From Propionibacterium sp. (GTDB lineage: Bacteria; Actinomycetota; Actinomycetes; Propionibacteriales; Propionibacteriaceae): a DNA stretch of 8,642 nt. Position 1 is the first letter of the stretch. Each line of letters begins with the position of its first letter. The notes under the pieces were generated by a model, which was not told the DNA's origin, made no database searches, and saw nothing but the letters and a program-made list of their open reading frames with translations. Location of the stretch: NCBI GenBank assembly GCA_012719335.1, contig JAAYAO010000210.1, positions 1 through 8,642 on the forward strand, given 5' to 3'. Of the stretch, positions 1-5,687 are shown in pieces. Both the position numbers and the translations under genes were made by a program.

Positions 1-15
1 CGGCCGGGCTCAACC
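1..15. repeat. Possible end of another GGTTTCGAC...GCTCAACC repeat, cut by the window edge
   Basis: CGGCCGGGCTCAACC resembles the right ends of the copies in lspA (GGACCGGCTCAACC and GCGGGCCTGCTCAACC). It lies 17 bases after the pyk stop, an intergenic place typical of such elements. The rest of the element would lie outside the window, so this is tentative. Confidence 0.4.
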
Positions 16-32
16 AGCGTGAAAGGACCGGG

Positions 33-1448
33 CTAGGCGCGGCCGCCGATCTTGCGGACCCGCAGGGCGTTGGTGGATCCGGCGAAGCCGACCGGGGAGC
101 CGGCCACGATCACCACTCGCTCGCCTTCTTCGGCGAGGCCGAGGCTGAGCAGCGACTGGTCGACCTGCAGGGCCATGTCGTCGGTGTTCTGGACGACCGG
201 TGCCACGTACACCCGCACGCCCCAGGTCAGGCTGAGTTCCTGACGCACCCGGGCGTCGGGGGTGAAGGCCACCACCGGGATCCGGCTGCGCAACCGGGAC
301 AGCCGGCGGGCGGTGTCCCCGGAGTGGGTGAACGCCACCAGGTAGCGCGCCCCGACCCGCTCGGCCACCTCGGCTGCGGCCTTGGCGATCACCCCGCCGG
401 TGGTGTGCGGATTCCACTCGATGTGGTCGATGTGATCCAGGGCCTGGGATTCGGTGGTGTCGACGATCCGGGCCATCGTGCCGACCGCGTCCAGCGGGTA
501 CTGGCCGATGCTGGTCTCCCCCGACAACATCACCGCGTCGGCACCGTCCAGGATCGCGTTCGCGACATCGGACGCCTCGGCGCGGGTCGGGCGGGGGTTG
601 GAGATCATCGACTCCAGCATCTGGGTGGCCACGATCACCGGCTTTGCCCAGCGGCGGGCCGCGGCCACGATCCGCTTCTGCACCAGCGGGACGACGTCCA
701 GGGGCAGCTCGACGCCCAGATCACCGCGGGCCACCATGAACCCGTCGAAGGCATCGATGATGTCGTCCAGGTTCTCCACAGCCTGGGGCTTCTCGATCTT
801 GGCGATCAGCGGCACCCGGCGGCCCTCGTCGTCCATCACCTCGCGCACCGCGTCGGCGTCGGCGCCGTTGCGGACGAAGGACAGGGCGATCATGTCCACC
901 CCGTTGCGCAGCGCCCAGCGCAGATCCTGTTCGTCCTTGTCGCTCATCGCGGGCACGCTGACGGCCACGCCGGGCAGGTTGATGCCCTTGTTGTTGGAGA
1001 CCACACCGCCAACCTCGACCACGGCGCGTACCTCGGTGTCGGTGACGCTCTCGGCGCGCAACCGCAGCTTGCCGTCGTCGATCAGGATCGGGTCGCCGGG
1101 GCGGACGTCGTCGGGCAGTTGCTTGTGGGTGGTGCTGCAGATCTCGCGGGTGCCGGGGATGTCGGCGACGGTGATGGTGAACGGATCACCGGGAACCAGG
1201 GTGACCGAGCCCTCCTGGAATCGGCCGAGTCTGATCTTGGGGCCCTGCAGGTCGGCGAACACGCCGATGGTGCGGCCACATTCCTCGGCGGCGGCCCGGA
1301 TCTCGGTGAGTCGCTCGAGGTGTTCGGCATGGTCGCCGTGGCTCATATTCAGCCGGGCGACGTCCATGCCCGCCATGATCAGGTCCTTGGCACGCTCCGG
1401 CCCAGTGGTGGCCGGCCCGAGGGTGCACACAATTTTTGCTCTACGCAC
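33..1448 (-). CDS. pyk: Pyruvate kinase (predicted potassium-independent type)
   Basis: Catalyses phosphoenolpyruvate + ADP to pyruvate + ATP, the last step of glycolysis, in the cytoplasm. The protein is 471 residues, normal for bacteria. Seen: RLNMSHGDH (32-40) with substrate residues R32, N34 and S36; DLQGPKIRLGRF (66-77); the B domain (about 70-165) with NNKGINLPG (152-160); IAKIEKPQAVENLDDI with catalytic K217 and Mg ligand E219; ARGDLGVELP with Mg ligand D243; ATQMLESM with T275; RAEASDVANAILDGADAVMLSGETSIGQYP; and the C-terminal regulatory domain (about 340-468). Residues L67, Q68, K71 and L74 correspond to the Leu113/Gln114/Lys117/Leu120 set described for K+-independent enzymes. Start is GTG with AGGGTGA four bases upstream. 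It lies 44 bases after rluD and may be cotranscribed with it. Allosteric effectors cannot be told from sequence. Confidence 0.96.
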   Translation of the reverse strand: MRRAKIVCTLGPATTGPERAKDLIMAGMDVARLNMSHGDHAEHLERLTEIRAAAEECGRTIGVFADLQGPKIRLGRFQEGSVTLVPGDPFTITVADIPGTREICSTTHKQLPDDVRPGDPILIDDGKLRLRAESVTDTEVRAVVEVGGVVSNNKGINLPGVAVSVPAMSDKDEQDLRWALRNGVDMIALSFVRNGADADAVREVMDDEGRRVPLIAKIEKPQAVENLDDIIDAFDGFMVARGDLGVELPLDVVPLVQKRIVAAARRWAKPVIVATQMLESMISNPRPTRAEASDVANAILDGADAVMLSGETSIGQYPLDAVGTMARIVDTTESQALDHIDHIEWNPHTTGGVIAKAAAEVAERVGARYLVAFTHSGDTARRLSRLRSRIPVVAFTPDARVRQELSLTWGVRVYVAPVVQNTDDMALQVDQSLLSLGLAEEGERVVIVAGSPVGFAGSTNALRVRKIGGRA

Positions 1449-1454
1449 GTCTTC

Positions 1455-1460
1455 ACCCTA
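1455..1460 (-). promoter_or_regulatory. TAGGGT box: pyk ribosome binding site and possible -10 of a leaderless promoter
   Basis: The minus strand reads TAGGGT (1460-1455), then six bases, then the pyk GTG. AGGGTGA can serve as ribosome binding site. Equally, TAGGGT fits TANNNT at the distance that would start transcription on the GTG itself. No good -35 box is seen. The gap between rluD and pyk is 44 bases. Confidence 0.3.
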
Positions 1461-1492
1461 TGCCGGGAAAGGCACGAAAACCGAACAGGGGG

Positions 1493-2416
1493 TTAAGCCT
1501 CGGAGACAATCGCCAATGCGTGCGCGAGATCCTCGGGATAGGGCGACTCGAAAACCACCCGATCGCCGGAGCCGGGGTGCTCGAAGCCCAGCCGCACCGC
1601 GTGCAGCCACTGCCGCGCCAGGCCGAGTCGTTCGGCCAGCACCGGGTCGGCCCCGTACAGCGGATCGCCCACACAGGGATGGTGCAGCGCCGACAGGTGC
1701 ACCCGAATCTGGTGGGTGCGGCCGGTTTCGAGTTCGATCTCCAACAGAGTGCAGGCCACATAGGCCTCGACGGTGGTGTAGTGGGTGATCGATTCGCGGC
1801 CGCCCGCGGTCACCGCCATCTTCCATTCGGCCCCGGGATGGCGGCCGATCGGGGCGTCGATGGTGCCGTCGAAGGGGTCCGGGTGGCCCTGCACGAGGGC
1901 GTGGTAGGTCTTGTCGACGGTTCGGTCGCGGAAGGCCTGTTTCAACAGCGTGTAGGCCCGTTCGCTCTTGGCCACCACCATCAGCCCGGACGTGCCCACG
2001 TCCAGACGTTGCACGATGCCCTGCCGTTCGGGGGCGCCGGAGGTGGAGATCGCGAACCCGGCGGCGGCCAGGTGTTCGGTGACCGAGGGGCCGTCCCAGC
2101 CCAGGCTGGGGTGGGCGGCCACGCCGGCGGGTTTGTCGATCACGATGATGTCGGAGTCGTCGTGGACGATGCCGATGCCGTCGACGAACCGGGGACGCAC
2201 CCGGATGGTGCCGGGCAACACCTCGGGCAGGTCGACGTCCAGCATCGCCCCGCCGCGTACCCGGGTGGATTTCGCGGCGGTTTCGCCGTCGACCCGCACC
2301 CGCCCCTCGGCGATCAGTTGGGCGACCTGGCTGCGGGTCAGGCCGAGCATGCGGGCGGCGGCGGCGTCCACCCGGTCGCCGTCGAGACCGTCGGGGACGA
2401 AGAGGACGCGGCTCAT
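1493..2416 (-). CDS. rluD: RluA/RluD-family 23S rRNA pseudouridine synthase
   Basis: A 307-residue enzyme converting specific uridines of large-subunit rRNA to pseudouridine. Seen: an N-terminal S4 RNA-binding domain (about 13-65, with [19 protein letters not shown]), then the catalytic domain from about 85. It contains [15 protein letters not shown] (90-104), the catalytic motif [16 protein letters not shown] (136-151) with D139, the [13 protein letters not shown] strand, [11 protein letters not shown] (231-241) and GDPLYG (250-255). The family's usual His before RLD is Gln136 here. The ATG overlaps the lspA TGA (ATGA), showing translational coupling; this gene pair is common in bacteria. 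Target positions (RluD of E. coli modifies U1911, U1915 and U1917) are assumed from family, not shown. Pairing with lspA and pyk is mainly positional. Confidence 0.92.
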   Translation of the reverse strand: MSRVLFVPDGLDGDRVDAAAARMLGLTRSQVAQLIAEGRVRVDGETAAKSTRVRGGAMLDVDLPEVLPGTIRVRPRFVDGIGIVHDDSDIIVIDKPAGVAAHPSLGWDGPSVTEHLAAAGFAISTSGAPERQGIVQRLDVGTSGLMVVAKSERAYTLLKQAFRDRTVDKTYHALVQGHPDPFDGTIDAPIGRHPGAEWKMAVTAGGRESITHYTTVEAYVACTLLEIELETGRTHQIRVHLSALHHPCVGDPLYGADPVLAERLGLARQWLHAVRLGFEHPGSGDRVVFESPYPEDLAHALAIVSEA

Positions 2417-3234
2417 GCGCGGGCCTCGTCGTCCGGAGCGGTGTCCGGGTTGGGCGCATCATCCGGACGTGGTTTCGACACGGCCCGCTCCGCGGACCGG
2501 CTCAACCCACGTTCGTCGGCTTCGTCGGCATCCGGATCTGGTTTCGACACGGCCCGCCCAGCGGGCCTGCTCAACCGACGATCCTCCGCAGCATCGGAGG
2601 CAGGTTTCGACGCGCTGGGCCTGCTCGACCGACGATCCTCCACAGCATCGGCCTCCGCGTCATCGGAGGCAGGTTTCGACGCGGCGGGCTTGCTCGACCG
2701 ACGTTCCTCCTGCGGGGTGGTGCCGTCCCAGGTGGCGCGGGTGAACAGGGAGAGGGCGATGATCAGGATGGCGGCGGCGACGATGCTGATGTCGGCGACG
2801 TTGAAGATCGGCCAGTTGGGGAGCTCCAGGAAGTCGATCACGTGACCGCGGCCGGGGGCGGGGTCGCGGAAGATCCGGTCGATCAGGTTGCCGACCACGC
2901 CGGCCAGCAGCAGGCCGAAGCCGAGGGCCCAGCCGAGGTGGCGCACCCGAGGGGTCAGGAAGATCAACACGAAAAGGGTGACCGCGCCGGCCAGGATGGT
3001 GAAGATCCACGTCGAGTCGGCGCCCAGGCTGAATGCGGCACCGGGGTTGAACACCAGGCGCAGTTTCAGCCACTCCCCCAGGAAGGGTTGGGATCGGCCC
3101 GGTTCGAGGGCGTCCAGGGCCCATTGTTTGGTGATCTGATCGACGGTCACCAAGATCGCCGCCACCAGCACCAGCAGTGCGGTGGCCGCGGGACGGTTTA
3201 TCGGCGTTCGGCGCGCTGCTTGCACTTCACACAC
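2413..3234 (-). CDS. lspA: Lipoprotein signal peptidase II with a repeat-built C-terminal tail
   Basis: LspA cleaves signal peptides of diacylglyceryl-modified prolipoproteins in the cytoplasmic membrane. Seen: a first membrane segment (about 18-33), then [12 protein letters not shown] (63-74), two further hydrophobic segments (about 78-95 and 99-115), [10 protein letters not shown] with catalytic D119, FNVADIS with catalytic D148, and a fourth segment (about 150-164). The conserved enzyme ends near residue 168, a full normal length. The remaining roughly 100 residues are a charged, probably disordered cytoplasmic tail. It is built from four repeats of the E-x-R-x-S-R-P-A-x-x-S-K-P-x-x-D type (about 177-258), translated from the DNA repeat described separately. 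GTG at 3234 is the most upstream start and overlaps the zinc-finger gene by 37 bases. GTG at 3225 is equally possible, and neither has a clear ribosome binding site. The TGA overlaps the rluD ATG. Confidence 0.93.
   Translation of the reverse strand: MCEVQAARRTPINRPAATALLVLVAAILVTVDQITKQWALDALEPGRSQPFLGEWLKLRLVFNPGAAFSLGADSTWIFTILAGAVTLFVLIFLTPRVRHLGWALGFGLLLAGVVGNLIDRIFRDPAPGRGHVIDFLELPNWPIFNVADISIVAAAILIIALSLFTRATWDGTTPQEERRSSKPAASKPASDDAEADAVEDRRSSRPSASKPASDAAEDRRLSRPAGRAVSKPDPDADEADERGLSRSAERAVSKPRPDDAPNPDTAPDDEARA
2471..2709. repeat. Four tandem copies of a partly palindromic GGTTTCGAC...GCTCAACC repeat inside lspA
   Basis: Plus-strand copies begin with GGTTTCGAC at 2471, 2540, 2603 and 2672. 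Spacings are 69, 63 and 69 bases, all multiples of three. The first two cores are 37 bases (2471-2507, 2540-2576); the last two are 28 bases (2603-2630, 2672-2699), shorter by exactly nine. In copy two the centre is a perfect seven-base inverted repeat, GGCCCGC-CCA-GCGGGCC (2551-2567); copy one has six of seven (2482-2498). Cores end in GCTCAACC or GCTCGACC and are followed by GACGATCCTC-like linkers. Similar GGTTTCGACA...CTCAACC elements are, from memory, dispersed between genes in many actinobacterial genomes. Here they are translated as part of LspA. Confidence 0.85.
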
Positions 3235-3656
3235 ATGGTCGCGCGCGGGAACACCTGCAACCGACCCTTGCCGATCGGCTGCCCGCAGCTCTCACACACC
3301 CCGTACTGACCCAGTCGGATCATCCGCAGGGCGAGCTGGCTCTGTTCCAGCATCAGCCGCGCGTTCTGCACCAGGGACATCTCGTGGTCGCGCTCGAAGT
3401 TGCTCGACCCGACATCGGCGGGATCCCGCCCGGCGCCGTCGTCGCTGGCCCGCATGCCGGCCAGTTCCTCCTCCGACTTGCGGATCGCGGCGTGCTGGCG
3501 CTCGACGTCGTCGTCCAGTTCGGCGATCACCTCGGCGATCTCCACATCGGTCCACGGGTCCTCGCCCTCACCGACCGGAATGACCGAGGCGTCCACTTTC
3601 TCTCGCCATTGCGGGTCACGTCCGCCGATCGGGTCGGCTCCGTCGGCCTGAGGCAT
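3198..3656 (-). CDS. TraR/DksA-type zinc-finger transcription regulator
   Basis: A 152-residue protein with the TraR/DksA C4 zinc finger: CESC (C121, C124) and CVKC (C142, C145), separated by [17 protein letters not shown]. The helical part before it (about 36-118) contains the long coiled-coil region typical of DksA-like proteins, here with many acidic residues and EMSLVQNARLMLEQSQLALRMIRLGQYG leading into the finger. Family members act through the secondary channel of RNA polymerase. In E. coli DksA this works with ppGpp. Actinobacterial relatives lack clear assignment, and the DksA acidic coiled-coil tip cannot be confirmed here, so I give no gene symbol. The ATG has AAAGGAG eight bases upstream. 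The end overlaps the lspA start, so it is the first gene of the dksA-lspA-rluD-pyk block. It is found next to wag31 and lspA in many actinobacteria. Confidence 0.88.
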   Translation of the reverse strand: MPQADGADPIGGRDPQWREKVDASVIPVGEGEDPWTDVEIAEVIAELDDDVERQHAAIRKSEEELAGMRASDDGAGRDPADVGSSNFERDHEMSLVQNARLMLEQSQLALRMIRLGQYGVCESCGQPIGKGRLQVFPRATMCVKCKQRAERR

Positions 3657-3689
3657 GGGGTGGCTCCTTTGTACGAGGTTCAGGGCGGC

Positions 3690-3717
3690 AGGCTACACGA
3701 ACAAGGCCCCCTCGCAA
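3690..3717 (-). promoter_or_regulatory. Candidate promoter of the zinc-finger gene, overlapping the terminator
   Basis: TTGCGA (3717-3712), a 16-base spacer and TAGCCT (3695-3690) on the minus strand form a plausible housekeeping promoter. The -10 hexamer is identical to that proposed for ftsZ. The -35 box lies in the loop side of the wag31 terminator hairpin. The predicted start near 3683 gives a leader of about 27 bases to the AAAGGAG ribosome binding site at 3670-3664. Confidence 0.4.
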
Positions 3718-3730
3718 GCGAAGGGGCCCG
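3701..3730 (-). terminator. Hairpin terminator after wag31
   Basis: Arms GGCCCCCTCGC and GCGAAGGGGCC (3705-3715 and 3718-3728) form an 11-base stem with one mismatch. The transcript continues with UUGUU, a weak U-tract. It begins about 22 bases after the wag31 stop codon, as expected for an intrinsic terminator on the minus strand. It separates the division genes from the dksA-lspA-rluD-pyk block. Confidence 0.75.
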
Positions 3731-3749
3731 ATTCGGATGAGGTGTCAGG

Positions 3750-4556
3750 TCAGCGATCACCCAGCAGGGCATCCAGCCGAGGGGTGTTGGAACCCTCCTG
3801 GTTCTGCTGGTCGTCGTGCTGCAGGATCTCGGGGGTGTCCTGCGGCTCGAAGTGGGCGTTCTCCAACTTGTGCAACTGGTCCTTCAGGCTGTCGACGAAG
3901 GACTGGCGGTAGGTGGCCTGGAACTCGCGGAGCTGACCGACCTGGGTCTTGAGCTGATCGCGCTCGGTTTCGAGGTCGGCGAACAGTTCGCGGCGGCGGG
4001 CACCGACCTGACGGTCGAGGTCGTCGGCACGGTTCTTGGCGTCGGTGGTCATCCGCTCGGCGTTGACGCGGGCCTCGGACTCGACGCGGGAGGCGCGGGT
4101 CTCGGCGTCCTCGGTGATCTCGTGGGCGCGGCGGTTGGCCTCGTCCAGCTTCGGCTGGGCCTCGGCCTCGGCCTCGTTCACCACGCGCTCGGCCTGCTCG
4201 GTGGCCATCTGCACCAGACGCACCACGGCGGGGCTGGCGTCGGCGGCGGTGGTCACCACGATGTGCTCGGTCTCACCGTCACCGCGCGGGGCGGCCTGCT
4301 GCTGCTGTTGCGGCTGCTGGGGCTGCTGTGCGGGAGCGGCCACCGGACGGTACTGGTCGTCGGGCTGCTGGTCGGCGTTCTGCTGGGCCGACTGCAGGGC
4401 CTCGACCTGACGACGCAGCACGTCGTTCTCCTCGACGAGCTGCTTGAAAGACTCCTCGACGCGATCGACGAAGTTGTCGACGTCGGTGACCTCGTAGCCG
4501 GCCCGACGAGCAATGTGGAATTTGGTGTTCCGGACTTCTTCCAGCGTCAGGGTCAT
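3750..4556 (-). CDS. wag31: DivIVA/Wag31 polar growth and division scaffold
   Basis: DivIVA proteins bind negatively curved membrane. In actinobacteria Wag31 marks the poles and directs apical cell wall synthesis. The protein is 268 residues, close to the usual actinobacterial length. Seen: the N-terminal DivIVA domain at 3-57, with the membrane-contact tip F13...R17-R18 and the conserved GYEVTDVDNFVDRVEESF (20-37), then a first coiled coil to about 59. A glutamine/proline-rich linker follows (about 57-92, including QQPQQPQQQQQ). A long A/E/R/D-rich coiled coil spans about 115-235, and the tail ends TPRLDALLGDR. The ATG is preceded by AGAGGTGAACG, a good ribosome binding site at ideal distance. 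The gene is isolated between a 150-base regulatory gap and a terminator, so it is probably its own transcription unit as well as the end of the division cluster. Phosphorylation by serine/threonine kinases, known in mycobacteria, cannot be read from sequence. Confidence 0.93.
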   Translation of the reverse strand: MTLTLEEVRNTKFHIARRAGYEVTDVDNFVDRVEESFKQLVEENDVLRRQVEALQSAQQNADQQPDDQYRPVAAPAQQPQQPQQQQQAAPRGDGETEHIVVTTAADASPAVVRLVQMATEQAERVVNEAEAEAQPKLDEANRRAHEITEDAETRASRVESEARVNAERMTTDAKNRADDLDRQVGARRRELFADLETERDQLKTQVGQLREFQATYRQSFVDSLKDQLHKLENAHFEPQDTPEILQHDDQQNQEGSNTPRLDALLGDR

Positions 4557-4603
4557 CGTTCACCTCTAGTTGTTAGTGCCCAGTCCGTGTGACTGACTCA
4601 ACA

Positions 4604-4640
4604 TGCATTCTGGCATCACCGAAATCGACACCAGCATGCA
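4604..4640 (-). repeat. Inner inverted repeat, possible 5' leader hairpin of wag31
   Basis: TGCATTCTGG (4604-4613) and CCAGCATGCA (4631-4640) are inverted copies with one mismatch and a 17-base centre. If transcription begins at the candidate promoter, this hairpin would stand at the very 5' end of the wag31 messenger, where such structures often affect stability or translation. Confidence 0.4.
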
Positions 4641-4647
4641 GTTGTTC

Positions 4648-4676
4648 AGAATAGCCGCCCCCGCGCGGGGTTACCA
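4648..4676 (-). promoter_or_regulatory. Weak promoter candidate for wag31 with a palindromic spacer
   Basis: The minus strand has TATTCT (4653-4648), fitting the -10 pattern TANNNT. Seventeen bases upstream is TGGTAA (4676-4671), a poor -35 (three of six). Most of the spacer is the perfect 12-base palindrome CCCCGCGCGGGG (4659-4670), an attractive place for a repressor or activator. The predicted start near 4641 would leave an 85-base leader. Confidence 0.3.
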
Positions 4677-4706
4677 GTCACACCCGTCCCAATGAGCACA
4701 ACGGCC

Positions 4707-4994
4707 TCACCAGATCGCCAAGTTCACCCGCATCGCAATGGCCAGCAACAGCACCAGCACGAGGAAGGAAATGTCCAGCCGGATATTGCCGATGGTGACC
4801 GGCTTGAAGATCTTGCCGAGCGCCCGCAGGGGCGGATCGGTGATCGTGTAGATGAACTCGGCCAGAATCAGCACCAGACCGCGCGGGCGCCAGCCGGGGT
4901 TCAACACCGTGACCCAGGAGAGCACCATGCGGCCCATCAGCACCAAGCTGTATGCCATCAGGACGTAGTGGATGACCAATGCGATGACGGGCAC
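4707..4994 (-). CDS. YggT-family small membrane protein
   Basis: A 95-residue integral membrane protein of the YggT family (also called YlmG), conserved next to sepF in actinobacteria and firmicutes. Its biochemical role is unclear; links to division and osmotic or ion tolerance have been proposed. Seen: a long hydrophobic N-terminal stretch (about 4-30), the family motif TDPPLRALGKIFKP (52-65), then IRLDISFLVLVLLLAIAMRVNLAIW, which is the second membrane segment and runs to the end. The start is a GTG at 4994-4992 preceded by GAGGT seven bases upstream, overlapping the sepF stop. A short valine- and isoleucine-rich beginning is normal. It is the last gene before a 150-base gap, so the sepF-yggT pair may end here or read into wag31. 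I see no terminator directly after it. Confidence 0.9.
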   Translation of the reverse strand: MPVIALVIHYVLMAYSLVLMGRMVLSWVTVLNPGWRPRGLVLILAEFIYTITDPPLRALGKIFKPVTIGNIRLDISFLVLVLLLAIAMRVNLAIW

Positions 4995-5003
4995 CGTGTT
5001 ACC

Positions 5004-5462
5004 TCAGCTTTGGTTGTAGAACCCTCCAGCGATGCGTTCCTTGTCCTCCGCAGTGACGTTCACGTTCTGCGGTGACAACAGGAACACCTTGCCGGTTACC
5101 CGTTCGATAGTGCCACGCAATCCAAAAATCAGACCGGCGGCGAAATCCACCAACCGTTTCGCGTCGGCGTCGTCCATTTCGGTGAGGTTCATGATGACCG
5201 GCACCGAATCGCGGAAGTGCTCGCCGATCGTGCGGGCCTCGTTGTAGGTGCGCGGGTGGACGGTGATGATCCGGGTCAGATCGGCGACCCTCGGCGTCGG
5301 ATTCACCGGACGCCGCGACTCGATATCGGTCACACTCGCCTCCGTGTGCTCGTCGTAGTCGTCGACGGCTTCGGTCAGTTCCTGGTCTGCTTCATCGTAA
5401 TCACCGTAGCGATCCTCGTTCACCAAACCGAGCCATTCGGCTGCGCCCCGCCAAAATCCCAT
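5004..5462 (-). CDS. sepF: SepF, membrane anchor of FtsZ
   Basis: SepF binds the C-terminal peptide of FtsZ and tethers the Z ring to the membrane. It is essential in mycobacteria, which lack FtsA and ZipA. The protein is 152 residues. Seen: a short N-terminal amphipathic helix (1-14, [14 protein letters not shown]) suited to membrane binding, and a strongly acidic linker (about 15-50, rich in D, E and Y). The folded SepF domain (about 62-145) contains [30 protein letters not shown], the conserved [29 protein letters not shown] stretch split across 106-134, and a final helix. The ATG has a strong AGGAGG four bases upstream. The TGA stop lies nine bases before the yggT start and forms part of that gene's ribosome binding site, so the two are translationally linked. 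Its partner ftsZ lies upstream in the same train. Confidence 0.95.
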   Translation of the reverse strand: MGFWRGAAEWLGLVNEDRYGDYDEADQELTEAVDDYDEHTEASVTDIESRRPVNPTPRVADLTRIITVHPRTYNEARTIGEHFRDSVPVIMNLTEMDDADAKRLVDFAAGLIFGLRGTIERVTGKVFLLSPQNVNVTAEDKERIAGGFYNQS

Positions 5463-5687
5463 CGGTCCTCCTCAACGTCCGCCCCCGACTGTACCCACGC
5501 GGGTGCGGCACAACCGGCAAGCGCGCGGGCGCGTCGCCATCAGTGCAGATGCGGACGATCCGGGCCGGCCCTTCCGTGCCGGCGTCGGGCCGGACGCCGA
5601 TCGCGTGGTCACCAAACTGCAACTGCATCCACCCGTTCGCGCCGACCGGGTGGTCGACGCTGTCGGTCAGCGGCTACGGAACCGGGC
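5463..5687 (-). other. 225-base gap before sepF with a short, possibly decayed reading frame
   Basis: No gene is firmly supported here. One minus-strand frame is open from the TAG at 5676-5674 down to 5401. An ATG at 5628 would give 75 residues (beginning MQLQFGDHAIGVRPDAG), the last 20 overlapping the sepF start in another frame. Over the non-overlapping part about six of seven codons end in G or C, like real genes around it. However, there is no clear ribosome binding site and I recognise no family. It could be a small gene, a remnant of a gene once located here, or chance in GC-rich DNA. Confidence 0.35.
5488..5493 (-). promoter_or_regulatory. Possible -10 box (TACAGT) before sepF
   Basis: The minus strand reads TACAGT at 5493-5488, fitting TANNNT, with a predicted start near 5481 and a short leader before the sepF ribosome binding site (AGGAGG, 5472-5467). 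No convincing -35 box is found at the right distance. sepF may therefore be driven from here or read through from ftsZ. Confidence 0.3.

Larger units (their letters stand above)
4587..4683. repeat. Outer inverted repeat in the yggT-wag31 gap
   Basis: GTGTGACTG at 4587-4595 and CAGTCACAC at 4675-4683 are perfect nine-base inverted copies 79 bases apart. They frame the candidate wag31 promoter and the inner inverted repeat. They could be paired operator half-sites or ends of a larger RNA fold. A perfect nine-base pair is uncommon by chance in 150 bases. Confidence 0.4.

Noticed and set aside
324..1496. Long plus-strand open frames over pyk
   Set aside because: They mirror pyk on the opposite strand. 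High GC keeps antisense frames open, and the translations are low-complexity G/V/H/D-rich with no motif, while pyk is unmistakable.
2471..2709. CRISPR array
   Set aside because: The repeats are diverged, in frame with lspA, joined by near-identical linkers rather than unique spacers, and no cas genes are near.
1436..2845. Plus-strand open frame of more than 450 codons across rluD and lspA
   Set aside because: It runs antisense to two firmly identified genes and has no recognisable domain. Its repeats are the antisense of the lspA tail.
4659..4670. CCCCGCGCGGGG as terminator of yggT
   Set aside because: The stem would be only four base pairs around a GCGC loop and no U-tract follows, so it is better viewed as a palindromic site.
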